The notes beneath the pieces are model-generated. The model was given only the letters and a program-made list of their open reading frames with translations. It was not told the origin of the DNA and did not search any database. From Bacillus sp. S/N-304-OC-R1 (GTDB lineage Bacteria; Bacillota; Bacilli; Bacillales; Cytobacillaceae), in contig NZ_JACWFE010000001.1 of NCBI RefSeq assembly GCF_019749375.1, positions 434,001 to 498,000 on the forward strand: a stretch of 64,000 nt of DNA. Direction: 5' to 3'. Of the stretch, positions 32,513 to 41,817 are shown in pieces. The position numbers and the translations under genes were made by a program. How positions within the stretch are numbered: position 1 is the stretch's first letter; each line of letters starts with the position of its first letter.

Positions 32513-35290
32513 TTAAGCTAAATGGCTATAATTACTTTTTACCACATCAGCACATCTTGTGCATAATGTTTTAAATTCTTCTACTTGCCCTACTTCAGGT
32601 GTAACAATCCAGCAGCGTTCACAAGTTTCACCTTCTGCTTTTGAAACAACAATCGCTGTATTTTCAAATTTCAGAGCATTTTCAGGTGCATCTTCATATT
32701 TTCCGGCTACTTCAAATCCTGATACAATAAAGAGCTGATTTACATTCTCTTCAATGGAATGGAGTAAGCTTTTAGCTTTATCATCTACATACATTGTTAC
32801 TTTTGCAGTTAATGATTTTCCGATCACTTTCTCATTACGTGCCTCTTCAAGTGCTTTTAACACATCATCACGAAGCTTCATAAATGCTGTCCATTTTTCT
32901 TCAATTGCCTTTGCATTTGGCAGTTCTTGATACTCAGGCATATCTGTTAGCTGTACACTTTCTTCTTTAACTGAAGGAATAAAGCTCCATACTTCATCTG
33001 CAGTGTGTGAAAGAATTGGTGCAACTAATTTAGTTAATGCTGTTAAACATTCATAAAGAACTGTTTGAATTGCACGGCGGTCCGGATGTTCCTTGCCTTC
33101 GATGTAAAGAATATCTTTGGCAAAATCAAGATAGAATGCACTTAAATCAAGTGTACAGAAATTATTTACAGCATGGTAAATGCCTGCAAATTCATAGCTA
33201 TCATAATCCTTACGAACAGACTTAATAAGTTTATTCAGCTTCACAAGCATAAATTGATCTACTTCTCGTAAATGATCGAAAGAAATTGCATCTGTATTTG
33301 GATTAAAATCAGCTAAGTTCCCTAATAAGAATCGGAAAGTGTTTCTAATTTTTCGATATACTTCGGTTACTTGCTTAAGAATGGCATCAGATACACGAAC
33401 ATCAGCTTGATAGTCAACTGAAGCTACCCATAGTCGTAAAATATCTGCACCTAGCTGGTTCATAACTTTTGCTGGTACAACCACATTTCCGAGTGACTTA
33501 CTCATCTTTCTTCCATCACCATCTAGAACAAATCCATGGCTTAGAATTCCTTTGTAAGGTGCTTTTCCAGTCACAGCGACTGCTGTTGAAAGTGATGAGT
33601 TAAACCATCCACGGTATTGGTCTGATCCTTCTAAATAAAGATCAGCTGGTCTTTGCAGATCATCACGCTCTAATAAAACTGCCTGATGTGATGAGCCAGA
33701 GTCAAACCAAACATCCATGATATCTGTTTCTTTTGTAAATTTGCCGTTTGGACTGCTAGGATGTGTAAAGCCTTCAGGCAGTAAAGCTTTTGCTTCTCTT
33801 TCAAACCAAATGTTTGAACCATGCTCACGGAATAATTTAGATACATGATCGATCGTTTCATCCGTAATAATTGGATCTCCATTCTCAGCATAAAATACCG
33901 GAATCGGCACACCCCATGCACGCTGACGTGAAATACACCAATCTCCGCGATCACGAACCATGTTATATAGTCTTGTTTCACCCCATGCAGGGACAAACTT
34001 CGTTTCATTAATTGCATTTAAAAGTTCTTGGCGGAAATCGCTAATGGAAGCAAACCATTGTGCAGTCGCACGGTAAATTACCGGTTTCTTCGTTCTCCAA
34101 TCATGCGGATAGGAGTGAGTAATGAATGTAAGCTTTAATAGTGCTCCAGCTTCTTCTAATTTTTCTGTTATCGGCTTGTTAGCTTCATCGTAAAATAACC
34201 CTTCAAAGCCAACAGCTTCGTTTGTCATATATCCTCGATCATCAACAGGACAAAGTACGTCAAGCCCATATTTTTGACCAACATAGAAGTCATCTTCACC
34301 ATGTCCAGGAGCTGTATGAACACATCCAGTACCGGCATCAATAGTAACATGCTCTCCTAAAACTACTAAAGACTCACGGCCATAAAGTGGATGAACAGCA
34401 ATAATATTCTCAAGCTCAGTCCCTTGTACAGTTTTTACAACACGAGGATTTTTCCATCCTACTTCTTTTGTAACGGCAGCTAGTAGTTCTTCGGCTACTA
34501 CATATTTTTGATCCTCTTCTTCAACAACTACGTACTTAAGATCTGGATGAACTGCAATTCCTAGGTTTGCAGGAATAGTCCATGGTGTAGTTGTCCAAAT
34601 AACGATTTGGGTATCTTTATCAAGTACTTCCTTTCCATCTACAACTTTGAAGCCAACATAGATAGACGGAGAACGCTTATCTTTATATTCAATTTCTGCT
34701 TCTGCTAACGCTGATTCAGAAGATGGAGACCAATATACAGGCTTTAAACCTTTATAAATATAGCCTTTTTTAGCCATTTCCCCAAATACTTTAATTTGTT
34801 GTGCTTCATATTCAGGCTTTAATGTAATATATGGGGTTTCCCAATCCCCTCTTACACCAAGACGCTTAAATTGAGTACGCTGGCTGTCAATTTGTTCATA
34901 AGCATACTGTTCACAAAGCTTACGAAATTCGGCAACAGTCATTTCTTTGCGTTTTACCCCTTTATTAGTTAACGCCTGTTCAATTGGAAGACCATGAGTA
35001 TCCCATCCAGGTACATACGGAGCGTTGTAACCGCTCATCGACTTTTGGCGGACGATGAAGTCTTTAAGAATTTTATTTAAAGCGTGACCTATGTGAATAT
35101 CGCCGTTAGCATATGGAGGTCCATCATGCAGGACAAACATTGGACGTCCTTTCGTACGTTCTTGAACTTTTTCATAAATATCCATTTCTGCCCACTTAGC
35201 CTGAATTTCAGGTTCACGGCTTGGCAAGTTACCTCGCATTGGAAAATCAGTTTGAGGCATTAATAAAGTATCTTTGAATTCCATTTTCAT
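32513..35290 (-). CDS. ileS: Isoleucyl-tRNA synthetase
   Basis: Charges tRNA-Ile. The 925-residue class I synthetase has HIGHALNK (ATP site, near 65), the CP1 editing domain in the middle, the second ATP motif KMSKSLGN (near 600) and a C-terminal zinc-binding module with CERCW and CTRCA. This is the bacterial type with the C-terminal zinc finger, not the longer mupirocin-resistant type. Transcribed behind a T-box leader from a promoter inside the end of divIVA. Confidence 0.98.
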   Translation of the reverse strand: MKMEFKDTLLMPQTDFPMRGNLPSREPEIQAKWAEMDIYEKVQERTKGRPMFVLHDGPPYANGDIHIGHALNKILKDFIVRQKSMSGYNAPYVPGWDTHGLPIEQALTNKGVKRKEMTVAEFRKLCEQYAYEQIDSQRTQFKRLGVRGDWETPYITLKPEYEAQQIKVFGEMAKKGYIYKGLKPVYWSPSSESALAEAEIEYKDKRSPSIYVGFKVVDGKEVLDKDTQIVIWTTTPWTIPANLGIAVHPDLKYVVVEEEDQKYVVAEELLAAVTKEVGWKNPRVVKTVQGTELENIIAVHPLYGRESLVVLGEHVTIDAGTGCVHTAPGHGEDDFYVGQKYGLDVLCPVDDRGYMTNEAVGFEGLFYDEANKPITEKLEEAGALLKLTFITHSYPHDWRTKKPVIYRATAQWFASISDFRQELLNAINETKFVPAWGETRLYNMVRDRGDWCISRQRAWGVPIPVFYAENGDPIITDETIDHVSKLFREHGSNIWFEREAKALLPEGFTHPSSPNGKFTKETDIMDVWFDSGSSHQAVLLERDDLQRPADLYLEGSDQYRGWFNSSLSTAVAVTGKAPYKGILSHGFVLDGDGRKMSKSLGNVVVPAKVMNQLGADILRLWVASVDYQADVRVSDAILKQVTEVYRKIRNTFRFLLGNLADFNPNTDAISFDHLREVDQFMLVKLNKLIKSVRKDYDSYEFAGIYHAVNNFCTLDLSAFYLDFAKDILYIEGKEHPDRRAIQTVLYECLTALTKLVAPILSHTADEVWSFIPSVKEESVQLTDMPEYQELPNAKAIEEKWTAFMKLRDDVLKALEEARNEKVIGKSLTAKVTMYVDDKAKSLLHSIEENVNQLFIVSGFEVAGKYEDAPENALKFENTAIVVSKAEGETCERCWIVTPEVGQVEEFKTLCTRCADVVKSNYSHLA

Positions 35291-35368
35291 TTCCTCCCGT
35301 AGCTTTTACTAGCACCATGATTACCATTTATCCTGTTATTAAAACAAACTAAAAGTTTAGGACAAATA

Positions 35369-35670
35369 AAAAAACCCTCTCATCCCAAAAAAGGGACGAG
35401 AAGGTTTTATCTCCCGCGGTACCACCCTTGTAGATAGAAAAACTCATATTTTTCTATCCGCTCTAAACATTCTTAACGTGAATGATTCGCCTTTATCTAC
35501 TGATCCATTTTGGAGGTTCAACAAGGAACTCAAGGGTGATCTTCCAAATCTCAGCTCATTCCAGGCTTTCACCATCCCCGGATCGCTACATTGCATGACT
35601 GCATTGATTCTAAGCTTTATGAAATTTGTACTGTCCCTATCACAGTTAGTATTCCTAATTTATATTCTTT
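35369..35670 (-). promoter_or_regulatory. T-box riboswitch of ileS
   Basis: Fills the 410-base gap between divIVA and ileS. On the minus strand the antiterminator T-box sequence AGGGTGGTACCGCG lies at 35415-35428, the stem I apical motif GGGGATGGTGAAAGCC near 35568-35583, and the terminator (12-bp arms around a T6 loop, then seven T) at 35369-35406. A likely specifier codon ATC (Ile) is at 35538-35540 in GAAGATCACC; this choice is inferred from position. Uncharged tRNA-Ile binding would allow read-through into ileS. Confidence 0.95.
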
Positions 35671-35675
35671 TAAAG

Positions 35676-35705
35676 ATTATATGCGAATTATTCCGATTTC
35701 GTCAA
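35676..35705 (-). promoter_or_regulatory. Sigma-A promoter of the ileS leader
   Basis: Minus strand TTGACG (35700-35705), 18-base spacer, TATAAT (35676-35681). The -35 box overlaps the last codons of divIVA, whose stop begins at 35704. It starts transcription just ahead of the T-box stem I. Confidence 0.82.
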
Positions 35706-36226
35706 GCTAATGAATCTTCTTCTTGAGCGGATTTTAATTCAGTTGCATCAAGCTCATATTGCAGCAGATGATCCCAGTCATCATTATTTAATAAGTCGAG
35801 CTGAGCTTCAATTAACATTTTAAATCGAGTTCTGAACACCTTTGATTGTTTCTTTAGTTCTTCTATTTCAAGGGCAATTTTTCTTGCCTTTGATAGCGAC
35901 TCATTTACAATACGATCTGCATTTTTTTCAGCTTCTTTAATAATCAGCTTTGCTTCTTTTTGCGCATTTCGTTTAACTTCCTCTGCCGCTTCCTGCGCTA
36001 CAATGATTGATTTATTTAATGTTTCTTCAATTGTGGTAAAATGGCCAATACGTTCATTTTGATCATTTAGTTTTTCTTCTAACTCTTTTTTCTCCCTGAT
36101 TAGAATTTCATAATCTTTTATAACTTGGTCAAGAAATTCATTTACTTCATCCTCATCATAACCTCGGAATCCTTTGCTGAATTCTTTATTATGAATATCT
36201 AACGGTGTTAATGGCATCTTGGCCAC
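35702..36226 (-). CDS. divIVA: Cell division initiation / polar scaffold protein DivIVA
   Basis: Coiled-coil scaffold that binds curved membrane at the septum and poles and positions MinCD and the sporulation chromosome anchor. The 174-residue protein begins with the conserved membrane-binding domain PLTPLDIHNKEFSKGFRGYDEDEVNEFLDQ (shown only as a family block, residues 5-34), then heptad-rich coiled coils from about 40 to 150. Length is close to B. subtilis DivIVA (164). A GGGAGGTGGCC site precedes the ATG. A sigma-H-like promoter lies upstream at 36278-36306. Confidence 0.96.
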   Translation of the reverse strand: MAKMPLTPLDIHNKEFSKGFRGYDEDEVNEFLDQVIKDYEILIREKKELEEKLNDQNERIGHFTTIEETLNKSIIVAQEAAEEVKRNAQKEAKLIIKEAEKNADRIVNESLSKARKIALEIEELKKQSKVFRTRFKMLIEAQLDLLNNDDWDHLLQYELDATELKSAQEEDSLA

Positions 36227-36277
36227 CTCCCAAATTCAGTAGTAATCGTTATGTATTCCTATTAATACTATAAACAT

Positions 36278-36306
36278 CAATTCGACAACTTGCATCAAAT
36301 TCCTGC
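36278..36306 (-). promoter_or_regulatory. Sigma-H-like promoter of divIVA with overlapping Spo0A box
   Basis: On the minus strand GCAGGAATT (36298-36306) matches RNAGGAWWW fully; after 11 bases GTCGAATTG (36278-36286) matches RNNGAATWW in 8 of 9. TGTCGAA, a perfect Spo0A box, spans 36281-36287, covering part of the -10. It is about 50 bases upstream of the divIVA start, in the ylmH-divIVA gap. Confidence 0.6.
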
Positions 36307-36317
36307 AATTTTAATAA

Positions 36318-37091
36318 TTATTTTTGTTTTCCAGCTGTTATTTTCCACTTGTCTTTTTTTGTCTTTCCATCTAGCGACATAATTTTCATACGCCCATATC
36401 CCCTAACAGAGATCATATCACTTTCCCTTACTTCAAAAGCAGGATTTTCAATTGTAGCCCAGTTTACTTTGGCATGTCCATGCTGAATAAGAGCTTGGGA
36501 TTTTTGCCTTGAAATATTGTAAACAGCAGACATAACTGTATCAAGCCTCAGTGATGAGGCAGTAACAGATAATTCAACCCAATCTTCCTGAGGCTCAATA
36601 GCCTTTTCTAGGGGCAGCCTCTCTAAGCTAACGGAAGCTCTTCCAATAGAATCCAATTGAGCAACAATATACTGATCAATATCTCCAGTTGCTAAAAACT
36701 GAATACTATCTTCATGAAAAAGAATATCTCCGAATTTACCTCTTCTTAATCCTAGAGACATAAGGCTGCCTAATACTTGTGGATGTTCTATGGTGACAAA
36801 CTTATGAGGATATTTTATTTCGAAAAGACAAATATGAAAGTCATCATTTTCGCATTGAAAATATTCAGGATAAAGCAGTGCACGTTTTCGTTCAGCATGC
36901 TGAAAACCACCAAACAATTTGAAATTTACATCACCATTGTTTCCAATAATTTGTTTAACAATTTCCTGTTCCCTTGGATCAAGAAAATCTGTAAGCTTTG
37001 GGGAATATGTGTCTTCAACAAAATGTTTCCATTGCAATACAGAATCGATAAATTCCTTTTCTTCTGGACGGAAATGCTGATAAATCGACAT
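36318..37091 (-). CDS. ylmH: S4-domain RNA-binding protein YlmH
   Basis: RNA-binding protein of the YlmH group, reported in B. subtilis to act in ribosome quality control with RqcH-type pathways. The 257-residue product has an N-terminal domain (MSIYQHFRPEEKEFIDSVL; GDVNFKLFGGFQHAERKRAL) and a C-terminal S4 domain near 180-245 (LRLDTVMSAVYNISRQKSQALI, ISVRGYGRMKI). It lies between ylmG and divIVA as in B. subtilis. The presence of rqcH in the same window makes the functional pairing notable, though the genes are 18 kb apart and that link is family knowledge. Confidence 0.94.
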   Translation of the reverse strand: MSIYQHFRPEEKEFIDSVLQWKHFVEDTYSPKLTDFLDPREQEIVKQIIGNNGDVNFKLFGGFQHAERKRALLYPEYFQCENDDFHICLFEIKYPHKFVTIEHPQVLGSLMSLGLRRGKFGDILFHEDSIQFLATGDIDQYIVAQLDSIGRASVSLERLPLEKAIEPQEDWVELSVTASSLRLDTVMSAVYNISRQKSQALIQHGHAKVNWATIENPAFEVRESDMISVRGYGRMKIMSLDGKTKKDKWKITAGKQK

Positions 37092-37177
37092 CTGTTATTT
37101 TCTCCTTTTTATAGTGCCAATTTTATCATTTAAATCGAAAACAAAAAGGGCTTTAGTTAAGCCCATTTGTAAATAAA

Positions 37178-37441
37178 TTATGCTATCCAATGGAACAACT
37201 GCACTAATCCGCTTGATGCAAAACGAAGAACAAAAATAGCAACAATCGGGGATATATCAATCATTCCAAGGGGAGGAATAATTTTTCTAAACGGCTCTAA
37301 ATACGGTTCACAAATCCTTCCTAAGAATTGTCCAATTCCAGACTCTCTTGCATTTGGGAACCAGGACAATAATATGTAAATAATTAATGCCCATGAATAG
37401 TAGTAGATTAAAGATGTCAATACACTAAGTAAAAGGCCCAT
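37178..37441 (-). CDS. ylmG: YggT-family membrane protein YlmG
   Basis: Small membrane protein of the YggT family; the role is not established, though it is almost always near sepF and ftsZ. The 87-residue protein has two hydrophobic segments (about 4-25 and 62-82) and the conserved loop [20 protein letters not shown], then [20 protein letters not shown]. It starts 6 bases after sepF ends, with a GAGGTGGTAATATT site. Confidence 0.92.
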   Translation of the reverse strand: MGLLLSVLTSLIYYYSWALIIYILLSWFPNARESGIGQFLGRICEPYLEPFRKIIPPLGMIDISPIVAIFVLRFASSGLVQLFHWIA

Positions 37442-37447
37442 TAAATA

Positions 37448-37897
37448 TTACCACCTCGAATTTTCATAATCAGTTTCTTGCATAATTTGCGAAATATTAC
37501 CTGATACCTCGATATTATCAGGTGTGCATAAGAAGATATCAGTTCCGATTTTCTGGATATCTCCTCCAATGGCATATACAGTTCCGCTCAGAAAATCAAC
37601 AATTCTCTTTGCTTGATCCCGGTCAATTCTTTGAAGGTTTACTACTACTGCTCTTCTGTTTTTTAATTGATCTGCAATATCCTGGGCCTCAGCATAAACA
37701 CGCGGTTCAATCAACACTACTTTTGAGGACTTTTGAACACTTTGTAGACTGACTATATTATTCTTTTGTACTTGCTGCTGTTTTTGAGTTTGAGTCTGTT
37801 TTGGCTGTTCAGGTTCTTCTTCAATGTATTCCTCTTCCCTATCATCATATTCATCGTCAAGGAAGAAAAAAGTTTTGAACTTGGATTTTATACTCAT
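37448..37897 (-). CDS. sepF: Cell division protein SepF
   Basis: Membrane-anchored partner of FtsZ that bundles protofilaments and ties them to the septal membrane. The 149 residues begin with an amphipathic anchor ([16 protein letters not shown]), then an acidic and glutamine-rich linker (about 17-60), then the FtsZ-binding core with [19 protein letters not shown] and [15 protein letters not shown] start 24 bases upstream is in frame, but the ATG at 37895-37897 has AAGGAGG and the amphipathic helix expected at the N-terminus. Confidence 0.95.
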   Translation of the reverse strand: MSIKSKFKTFFFLDDEYDDREEEYIEEEPEQPKQTQTQKQQQVQKNNIVSLQSVQKSSKVVLIEPRVYAEAQDIADQLKNRRAVVVNLQRIDRDQAKRIVDFLSGTVYAIGGDIQKIGTDIFLCTPDNIEVSGNISQIMQETDYENSRW

Positions 37898-37901
37898 TCT
37901 A

Positions 37902-38588
37902 TTAAACCTCCTTTTCCTCATTTCCTACTAGCGCTGTGCCTATACGAATCATGGTTGCGCCTTCCTCGATTGCAATCTCATAATCATTTGACATTCCCAT
38001 TGAAAGTTCCTCGCAAGGTGCATATTCTAATTCCAGCTTCTGTATCATTGTCTGAAGATCTTTAAGTTTTCGAAAACAAGATCTTAAAACACTTTCATCT
38101 GAAGTAAATGGAGCCATCGTCATTAATCCGCTTATACGTATATTAGAAAACTGACTAAGCTCAGCGATAAAGTCATTTAATTGCTCCGGCTCAACGCCCT
38201 GTTTCGAATCTTCTCCCGAAACATTTACTTGTACAAAGCAATTAATCTGCTTTGTTGCACGTTTATTAATTTCTTTGGCAAGAGAAAGTCTATCCAACGA
38301 ATGGATATAATCTACTTTATCAATAATATTTTTCACTTTTCTTGTTTGTAATGTCCCAATGAAATGCCATACCGGCTTGTCCCCAATTACTTCCCATTTT
38401 TTAAGGAGCCCTTCATCACGATTTTCCCCTAAATGGACAATACCTGCCTGAAGAGCTTCCTGGGCACGCTCTGTTGAAACATATTTTGTAACAGCAATAA
38501 CTTTTATTTCTTCGGAATTTCGATTTGCTCTTTGCGAAGCATTATCTATATTCAGTTGAATTGTTTTTAAATTATCAATTACCTTCAT
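37902..38588 (-). CDS. ylmE: PLP homeostasis protein YlmE (YggS family)
   Basis: Pyridoxal-phosphate-binding protein of the YggS/PROSC group with no known catalytic activity; involved in PLP balance. The 228-residue single-domain barrel has VIAVTKYV (PLP lysine, near 35), [38 protein letters not shown] and [24 protein letters not shown] (read as separate blocks). It ends 4 bases before sepF begins and starts 6 bases after ylmD. Confidence 0.95.
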   Translation of the reverse strand: MKVIDNLKTIQLNIDNASQRANRNSEEIKVIAVTKYVSTERAQEALQAGIVHLGENRDEGLLKKWEVIGDKPVWHFIGTLQTRKVKNIIDKVDYIHSLDRLSLAKEINKRATKQINCFVQVNVSGEDSKQGVEPEQLNDFIAELSQFSNIRISGLMTMAPFTSDESVLRSCFRKLKDLQTMIQKLELEYAPCEELSMGMSNDYEIAIEEGATMIRIGTALVGNEEKEV

Positions 38589-38594
38589 ATAAAA

Positions 38595-39416
38595 CTAAAG
38601 ATCCTCCTTCCAGCCGATAAAACTCATCATTCTTCCAGTTTTCCCTTTATCTCGTCGGTGTGAAAAGAAATGATCATTTTCGCAGCTGGTGCATAGATTT
38701 GTTACACTTATGTTTTTCTCCAAAACACCTGACTTTAATAGGATGGATTTGTTAAATTGTTTTAAGTCAAGATGATATTGATTCTCTTCTATTAGAGTAT
38801 AAGGCTTTTCTAGACTGTCAGCCACTTTCAAATCAATTTGTGAAATAACTTTATTATCAACAATATAGCATTTTCCGCAAATAGATGGTCCAATAACGAC
38901 ATGCAGATCTTCAGCCTTCATGCCTTCTTTTTTATATACATCAACCATTTCCCTGGCAATTCCGTTTACTGTTCCCTTCCATCCTGCATGTGCTGCTCCT
39001 ATTGCGCCGGTTTCCATATGACAAAAATATAGAGGAACACAATCAGCAAAACATAAGGTTAATAACAGTCCCTTATCAGTTGTGAAAAAACCATCGGTTG
39101 CTCGGAAGGCTTCGTCATAAATTAATGAACCCTTACCGCCATCTCTTATGGTTACCTTTTCTATTTGAATTTGATGTGTTTGCTCAGCGCCGGTCCAACT
39201 ATGGAGGGGAAAGCCTAGACTTTCAGCCATATGCTTCCGGTTTTTGTGTACTGTTTCCAGCGAATCATTTACATGGAGACCTAGATTCATTGAAGAGAAA
39301 TCTCCCTCACTAAAACCTCCAGCTTTCGTTGTAAAGCCGGCAACTAACCGAGGAAACTTTTCAGCCCATTGTTCAATGACAAAATACTCGTTTTTTTTCA
39401 AAATAAATGGTTCCAT
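38595..39416 (-). CDS. pgeF: Peptidoglycan editing factor PgeF (YlmD, multicopper-type purine nucleoside enzyme)
   Basis: Member of the YfiH/YlmD family. E. coli YfiH corrects misincorporated L-Ser in muropeptides; other members act on purine nucleosides. The 273 residues carry the metal-site blocks TGAEQTHQIQIE, CFADCVPLYFC, AAHAGWKGTVNG (His and Cys ligands) and GPSICGKCYIV. The start ATG at 39414-39416 has only a modest GGGG site, and repeat copy B ends about 14 bases upstream, so its leader was probably replaced by the repeat. Confidence 0.92.
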   Translation of the reverse strand: MEPFILKKNEYFVIEQWAEKFPRLVAGFTTKAGGFSEGDFSSMNLGLHVNDSLETVHKNRKHMAESLGFPLHSWTGAEQTHQIQIEKVTIRDGGKGSLIYDEAFRATDGFFTTDKGLLLTLCFADCVPLYFCHMETGAIGAAHAGWKGTVNGIAREMVDVYKKEGMKAEDLHVVIGPSICGKCYIVDNKVISQIDLKVADSLEKPYTLIEENQYHLDLKQFNKSILLKSGVLEKNISVTNLCTSCENDHFFSHRRDKGKTGRMMSFIGWKEDL

Positions 39417-39430
39417 TCACAAAACCCCAT

Positions 39431-39616
39431 TGTCTGTCTAGCTCCAGCATCCACCCCCGACGTACAGGATGTACTAGTGTCGACAATGCGACAGAACGTC
39501 GCGTTCTTGTCGACCTCGAGGTCACAAGCCATGCCTTCATGAAAGGTAAAGAACACCTTTCCCGAAGGCTTGACTTGTGCTTGTCGGGGGTGGGCAAGGT
39601 ACTTCCGCTTTTCTTA
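39431..39616. repeat. Structured dispersed repeat, copy B
   Basis: About 186 bases between ylmC and ylmD, beginning TGTCTGTCTAGCTCCAGC and ending CGCTTTTCT like copy A. Perfect 11-bp outer arms CCACCCCCGAC (39451-39461) and GTCGGGGGTGG (39583-39593) enclose two further stem-loops: 39479-39514 (GTCGACAA with TTGTCGAC) and 39523-39579 (CACAAG, GCCTTC and AAAGG with their complements). As drawn, it is a three-way junction. The remaining bases to 39670 hold nothing else I recognise. Confidence 0.75.
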
Positions 39617-39670
39617 GTTTTCTATAGTTTACCATAGTCTAGCCGCACTTCACAGTTAAAAAGTGCTTAT

Positions 39671-39940
39671 TTACTCATCTTCATCGACATCTTTCATCAT
39701 GTTTCCGCTTTGATAGCGAACTAGGATTACATCTTCGCCTATTTTCAATATATTCTTCCATGGAATGACGATGTCTTCATCACGCCCAAAAAAGCCTAGT
39801 ACTTTCCCAGTTCCACCTATGATGACAGCATTAATTTTTCCATTTGAAATATTTATATCAATATCTCCAACGTTTCCAAGTTTTTTTCCATTAGAAACAT
39901 TGATGACATCCTTCATTTGGAAATCTGATATTCTAATCAT
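39671..39940 (-). CDS. ylmC: PRC-barrel protein YlmC/YmxH
   Basis: Small PRC-barrel-domain protein of the YlmC/YmxH family, common in spore formers; function not established. The 89-residue product contains the barrel blocks FQMKDVINVSNGKKLGNVGD and IVIPWKNILKIGEDVILVRY, with an acidic C-terminus (MKDVDEDE). The start has a GGGAGTGTGAGGAC leader. B. subtilis has ylmA next to sigG; no ylmA or ylmB is seen here between sigG and ylmC. Confidence 0.88.
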   Translation of the reverse strand: MIRISDFQMKDVINVSNGKKLGNVGDIDINISNGKINAVIIGGTGKVLGFFGRDEDIVIPWKNILKIGEDVILVRYQSGNMMKDVDEDE

Positions 39941-40068
39941 GTCCTCACACTCCCGTCAATTCGCCTCTTAATAGACTATATGACTATTCATGATAAATTA
40001 TTGTTAACTTTAGTAGAAAATAACACAGGGGATCTTACTAAAAAGAATAAGCTGCCAAAAATGGCAGC

Positions 40069-40848
40069 TTAGCTTTGAATGTTTTTATTCATTTGTTTAA
40101 TAGCAGCCTTCTCAAGTCTTGATACTTGAGCTTGTGAAATTCCGATTTCTTCGGCAACTTCCATTTGGGTTTTTCCTTGAAAAAAGCGTTTTCGCAAAAT
40201 AAGCTTTTCGCGATCGTTTAGCCTTCTCATTCCTTCTTTCAAGGCTATTTCTTCAATCCATTGAATATCCTTATTCTTCTCATCACTTAATTGATCCATT
40301 ACATAAATTGGATCTCCTCCATCATTATAGATGGGTTCAAACAAGGATACAGGGTCTTGAATTGCATCTAAAGCAAATACAATTTCCTCATGTGGTACAT
40401 CAAGCTCTTTCGCGATTTCAACAGCTGTCGGCTCTCGCGATGTTTTACTCATTAGACGTTCTCTAACCTGTAGTGCTTTATAGGCAATATCCCTAAGTGA
40501 ACGAGAGACACGAATTGGATTATTATCGCGCAAATATCTCCTAATTTCGCCTATTATCATTGGGACAGCGTAGGTGGAAAACTTCACGTTTTGACTTAAA
40601 TCAAAATTATCAATAGACTTCATTAGACCGATACATCCGACCTGGAATAGGTCATCAACATATTCTCCCCTATTATTAAAGCGCTGGATAACGCTTAGAA
40701 CGAGACGAAGATTCCCGTTGACGAGTTTTTCCCGAGCGGTTATATCACCCATATGCATTTGCTTGAAGAGCTCTCTCATTTCTTCGTTTTTCAAAACTGG
40801 AAGCTTTGATGTATCAACACCGCAAATTTCTACCTTATTTCGAGTCAA
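40069..40848 (-). CDS. sigG: RNA polymerase sigma-G factor, TTG start
   Basis: Forespore-specific late sigma factor. The 259-residue protein has region 2 (VQRFNNRGEYVDDLFQVGCIG is the family core, read in blocks), PMIIGEIRRYLRDNNPIRV, and region 4 DREKLILRKRFFQGKTQMEV with the helix-turn-helix EEIGISQAQVSRLEK. An ATG at 40879-40881 opens the frame, but it lies where transcription would begin from the sigma-F promoter, and homologues start at TRNKVEICGVDTSKLPVL. TTG at 40846-40848 follows GGAGG by about 8 bases, so I place the start there. Confidence 0.96.
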   Translation of the reverse strand: MTRNKVEICGVDTSKLPVLKNEEMRELFKQMHMGDITAREKLVNGNLRLVLSVIQRFNNRGEYVDDLFQVGCIGLMKSIDNFDLSQNVKFSTYAVPMIIGEIRRYLRDNNPIRVSRSLRDIAYKALQVRERLMSKTSREPTAVEIAKELDVPHEEIVFALDAIQDPVSLFEPIYNDGGDPIYVMDQLSDEKNKDIQWIEEIALKEGMRRLNDREKLILRKRFFQGKTQMEVAEEIGISQAQVSRLEKAAIKQMNKNIQS

Positions 40849-40885
40849 TTCTTTTCCCTCCTCACAGGAGCTGCTGTACAAAAAA

Positions 40886-40914
40886 CAGTATTTCCTAGAG
40901 AAGGAAAAATATGC
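40886..40914 (-). promoter_or_regulatory. Sigma-F-type promoter of sigG
   Basis: Minus strand GCATA (40910-40914), 14 bases, then GGAAATACTG (40886-40895), which fits the sigma-F consensus GYATA-N14-15-GGNNANANTR at every position. sigG is known to be transcribed by sigma-F in B. subtilis. The start site would be near 40879. Confidence 0.82.
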
Positions 40915-41027
40915 ACGATCAAACTTTCACCCCAAACACAAAAATTGGGAAAACTCATTGAATTCAAGGTTCATTTCAAAAAAAATTTTTATAAAAATAT
41001 TTTTTTGAAATAATAATAAATATAGCA

Positions 41028-41747
41028 CTACACCATTTTGTTAAATTCCTTTTTCAATCTTTTAATAATTCTTTTTTCTAGTCTGGAAATATAAGATTGG
41101 GAAATGCCTAGCATGTCTGCTACATCCTTTTGAGTTTTTTCCTCACCAGTACCAAGACCGAATCGAAGCTCCATAATTTGCTTTTCCCGATCTGACAACT
41201 GATGCAGTGCCTTTGAAAGCAGTTTTTTATCTACATTCGCTTCAAGGTCCTTCGTAATAATATCTTCTTCTGTCCCGAGCACATCGGATAGGAGCAATTC
41301 ATTTCCATCCCAATCAATATTTAACGGCTCATCAAATGACACTTCTGAGCGGATTTTATTATTCCTTCTTAGATACATTAATATTTCATTTTCAATACAT
41401 CTCGAAGCATATGTAGCTAGCTTAATCTTTTTCTCTGGATTGAAAGTATTAACAGCTTTAATAAGTCCAATTGTTCCAATGCTTATTAAATCCTCGATAT
41501 TTATTCCAGTGTTTTCAAATTTCCGTGCAATATAAACGACAAGTCTCAAGTTTCTTTCAATCAAAATCGATCTCGCTGCTTTATCCCCATTAGGCAGTTT
41601 TTCTAATAAAAGCTCCTCTTCTTCTTTACTAAGGGGAGGAGGCAGTGCTTCACTTCCACCAATATAAAATACTTCATCCGTTTTGAGTCCAAGTTTGATT
41701 AATAGCTTATACCAATAGTATGATAAGCGAAGTTTTAAGCGATTCAT
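41028..41747 (-). CDS. sigE: RNA polymerase sigma-E factor precursor (pro-sigma-E)
   Basis: Mother-cell early sigma factor made as an inactive precursor. The 239-residue protein starts with the pro-sequence ([19 protein letters not shown]), a membrane-associating segment, followed by the cleavage-region motif [15 protein letters not shown], cut by SpoIIGA. Regions 2 and 4 follow: [37 protein letters not shown], and [20 protein letters not shown] with [19 protein letters not shown]. It lies 70 bases behind spoIIGA in one operon, as in B. subtilis. Confidence 0.98.
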   Translation of the reverse strand: MNRLKLRLSYYWYKLLIKLGLKTDEVFYIGGSEALPPPLSKEEEELLLEKLPNGDKAARSILIERNLRLVVYIARKFENTGINIEDLISIGTIGLIKAVNTFNPEKKIKLATYASRCIENEILMYLRRNNKIRSEVSFDEPLNIDWDGNELLLSDVLGTEEDIITKDLEANVDKKLLSKALHQLSDREKQIMELRFGLGTGEEKTQKDVADMLGISQSYISRLEKRIIKRLKKEFNKMV

Positions 41748-41817
41748 GAGATATCCTCCTCCTAAAAGTTATCTGATTAATCCAATTTTGCTACCATATA
41801 ATCTTTGAATTAATATG

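Noticed and set aside
33670-34017. 115-codon minus-strand frame within ileS
   Set aside because: Out-of-frame overlap with the catalytic part of ileS, no independent start signals.
36777-37133. 118-codon plus-strand frame opposite ylmH
   Set aside because: Antisense to an S4-domain gene and AT-rich Phe/Ile/Lys composition as expected from noise.
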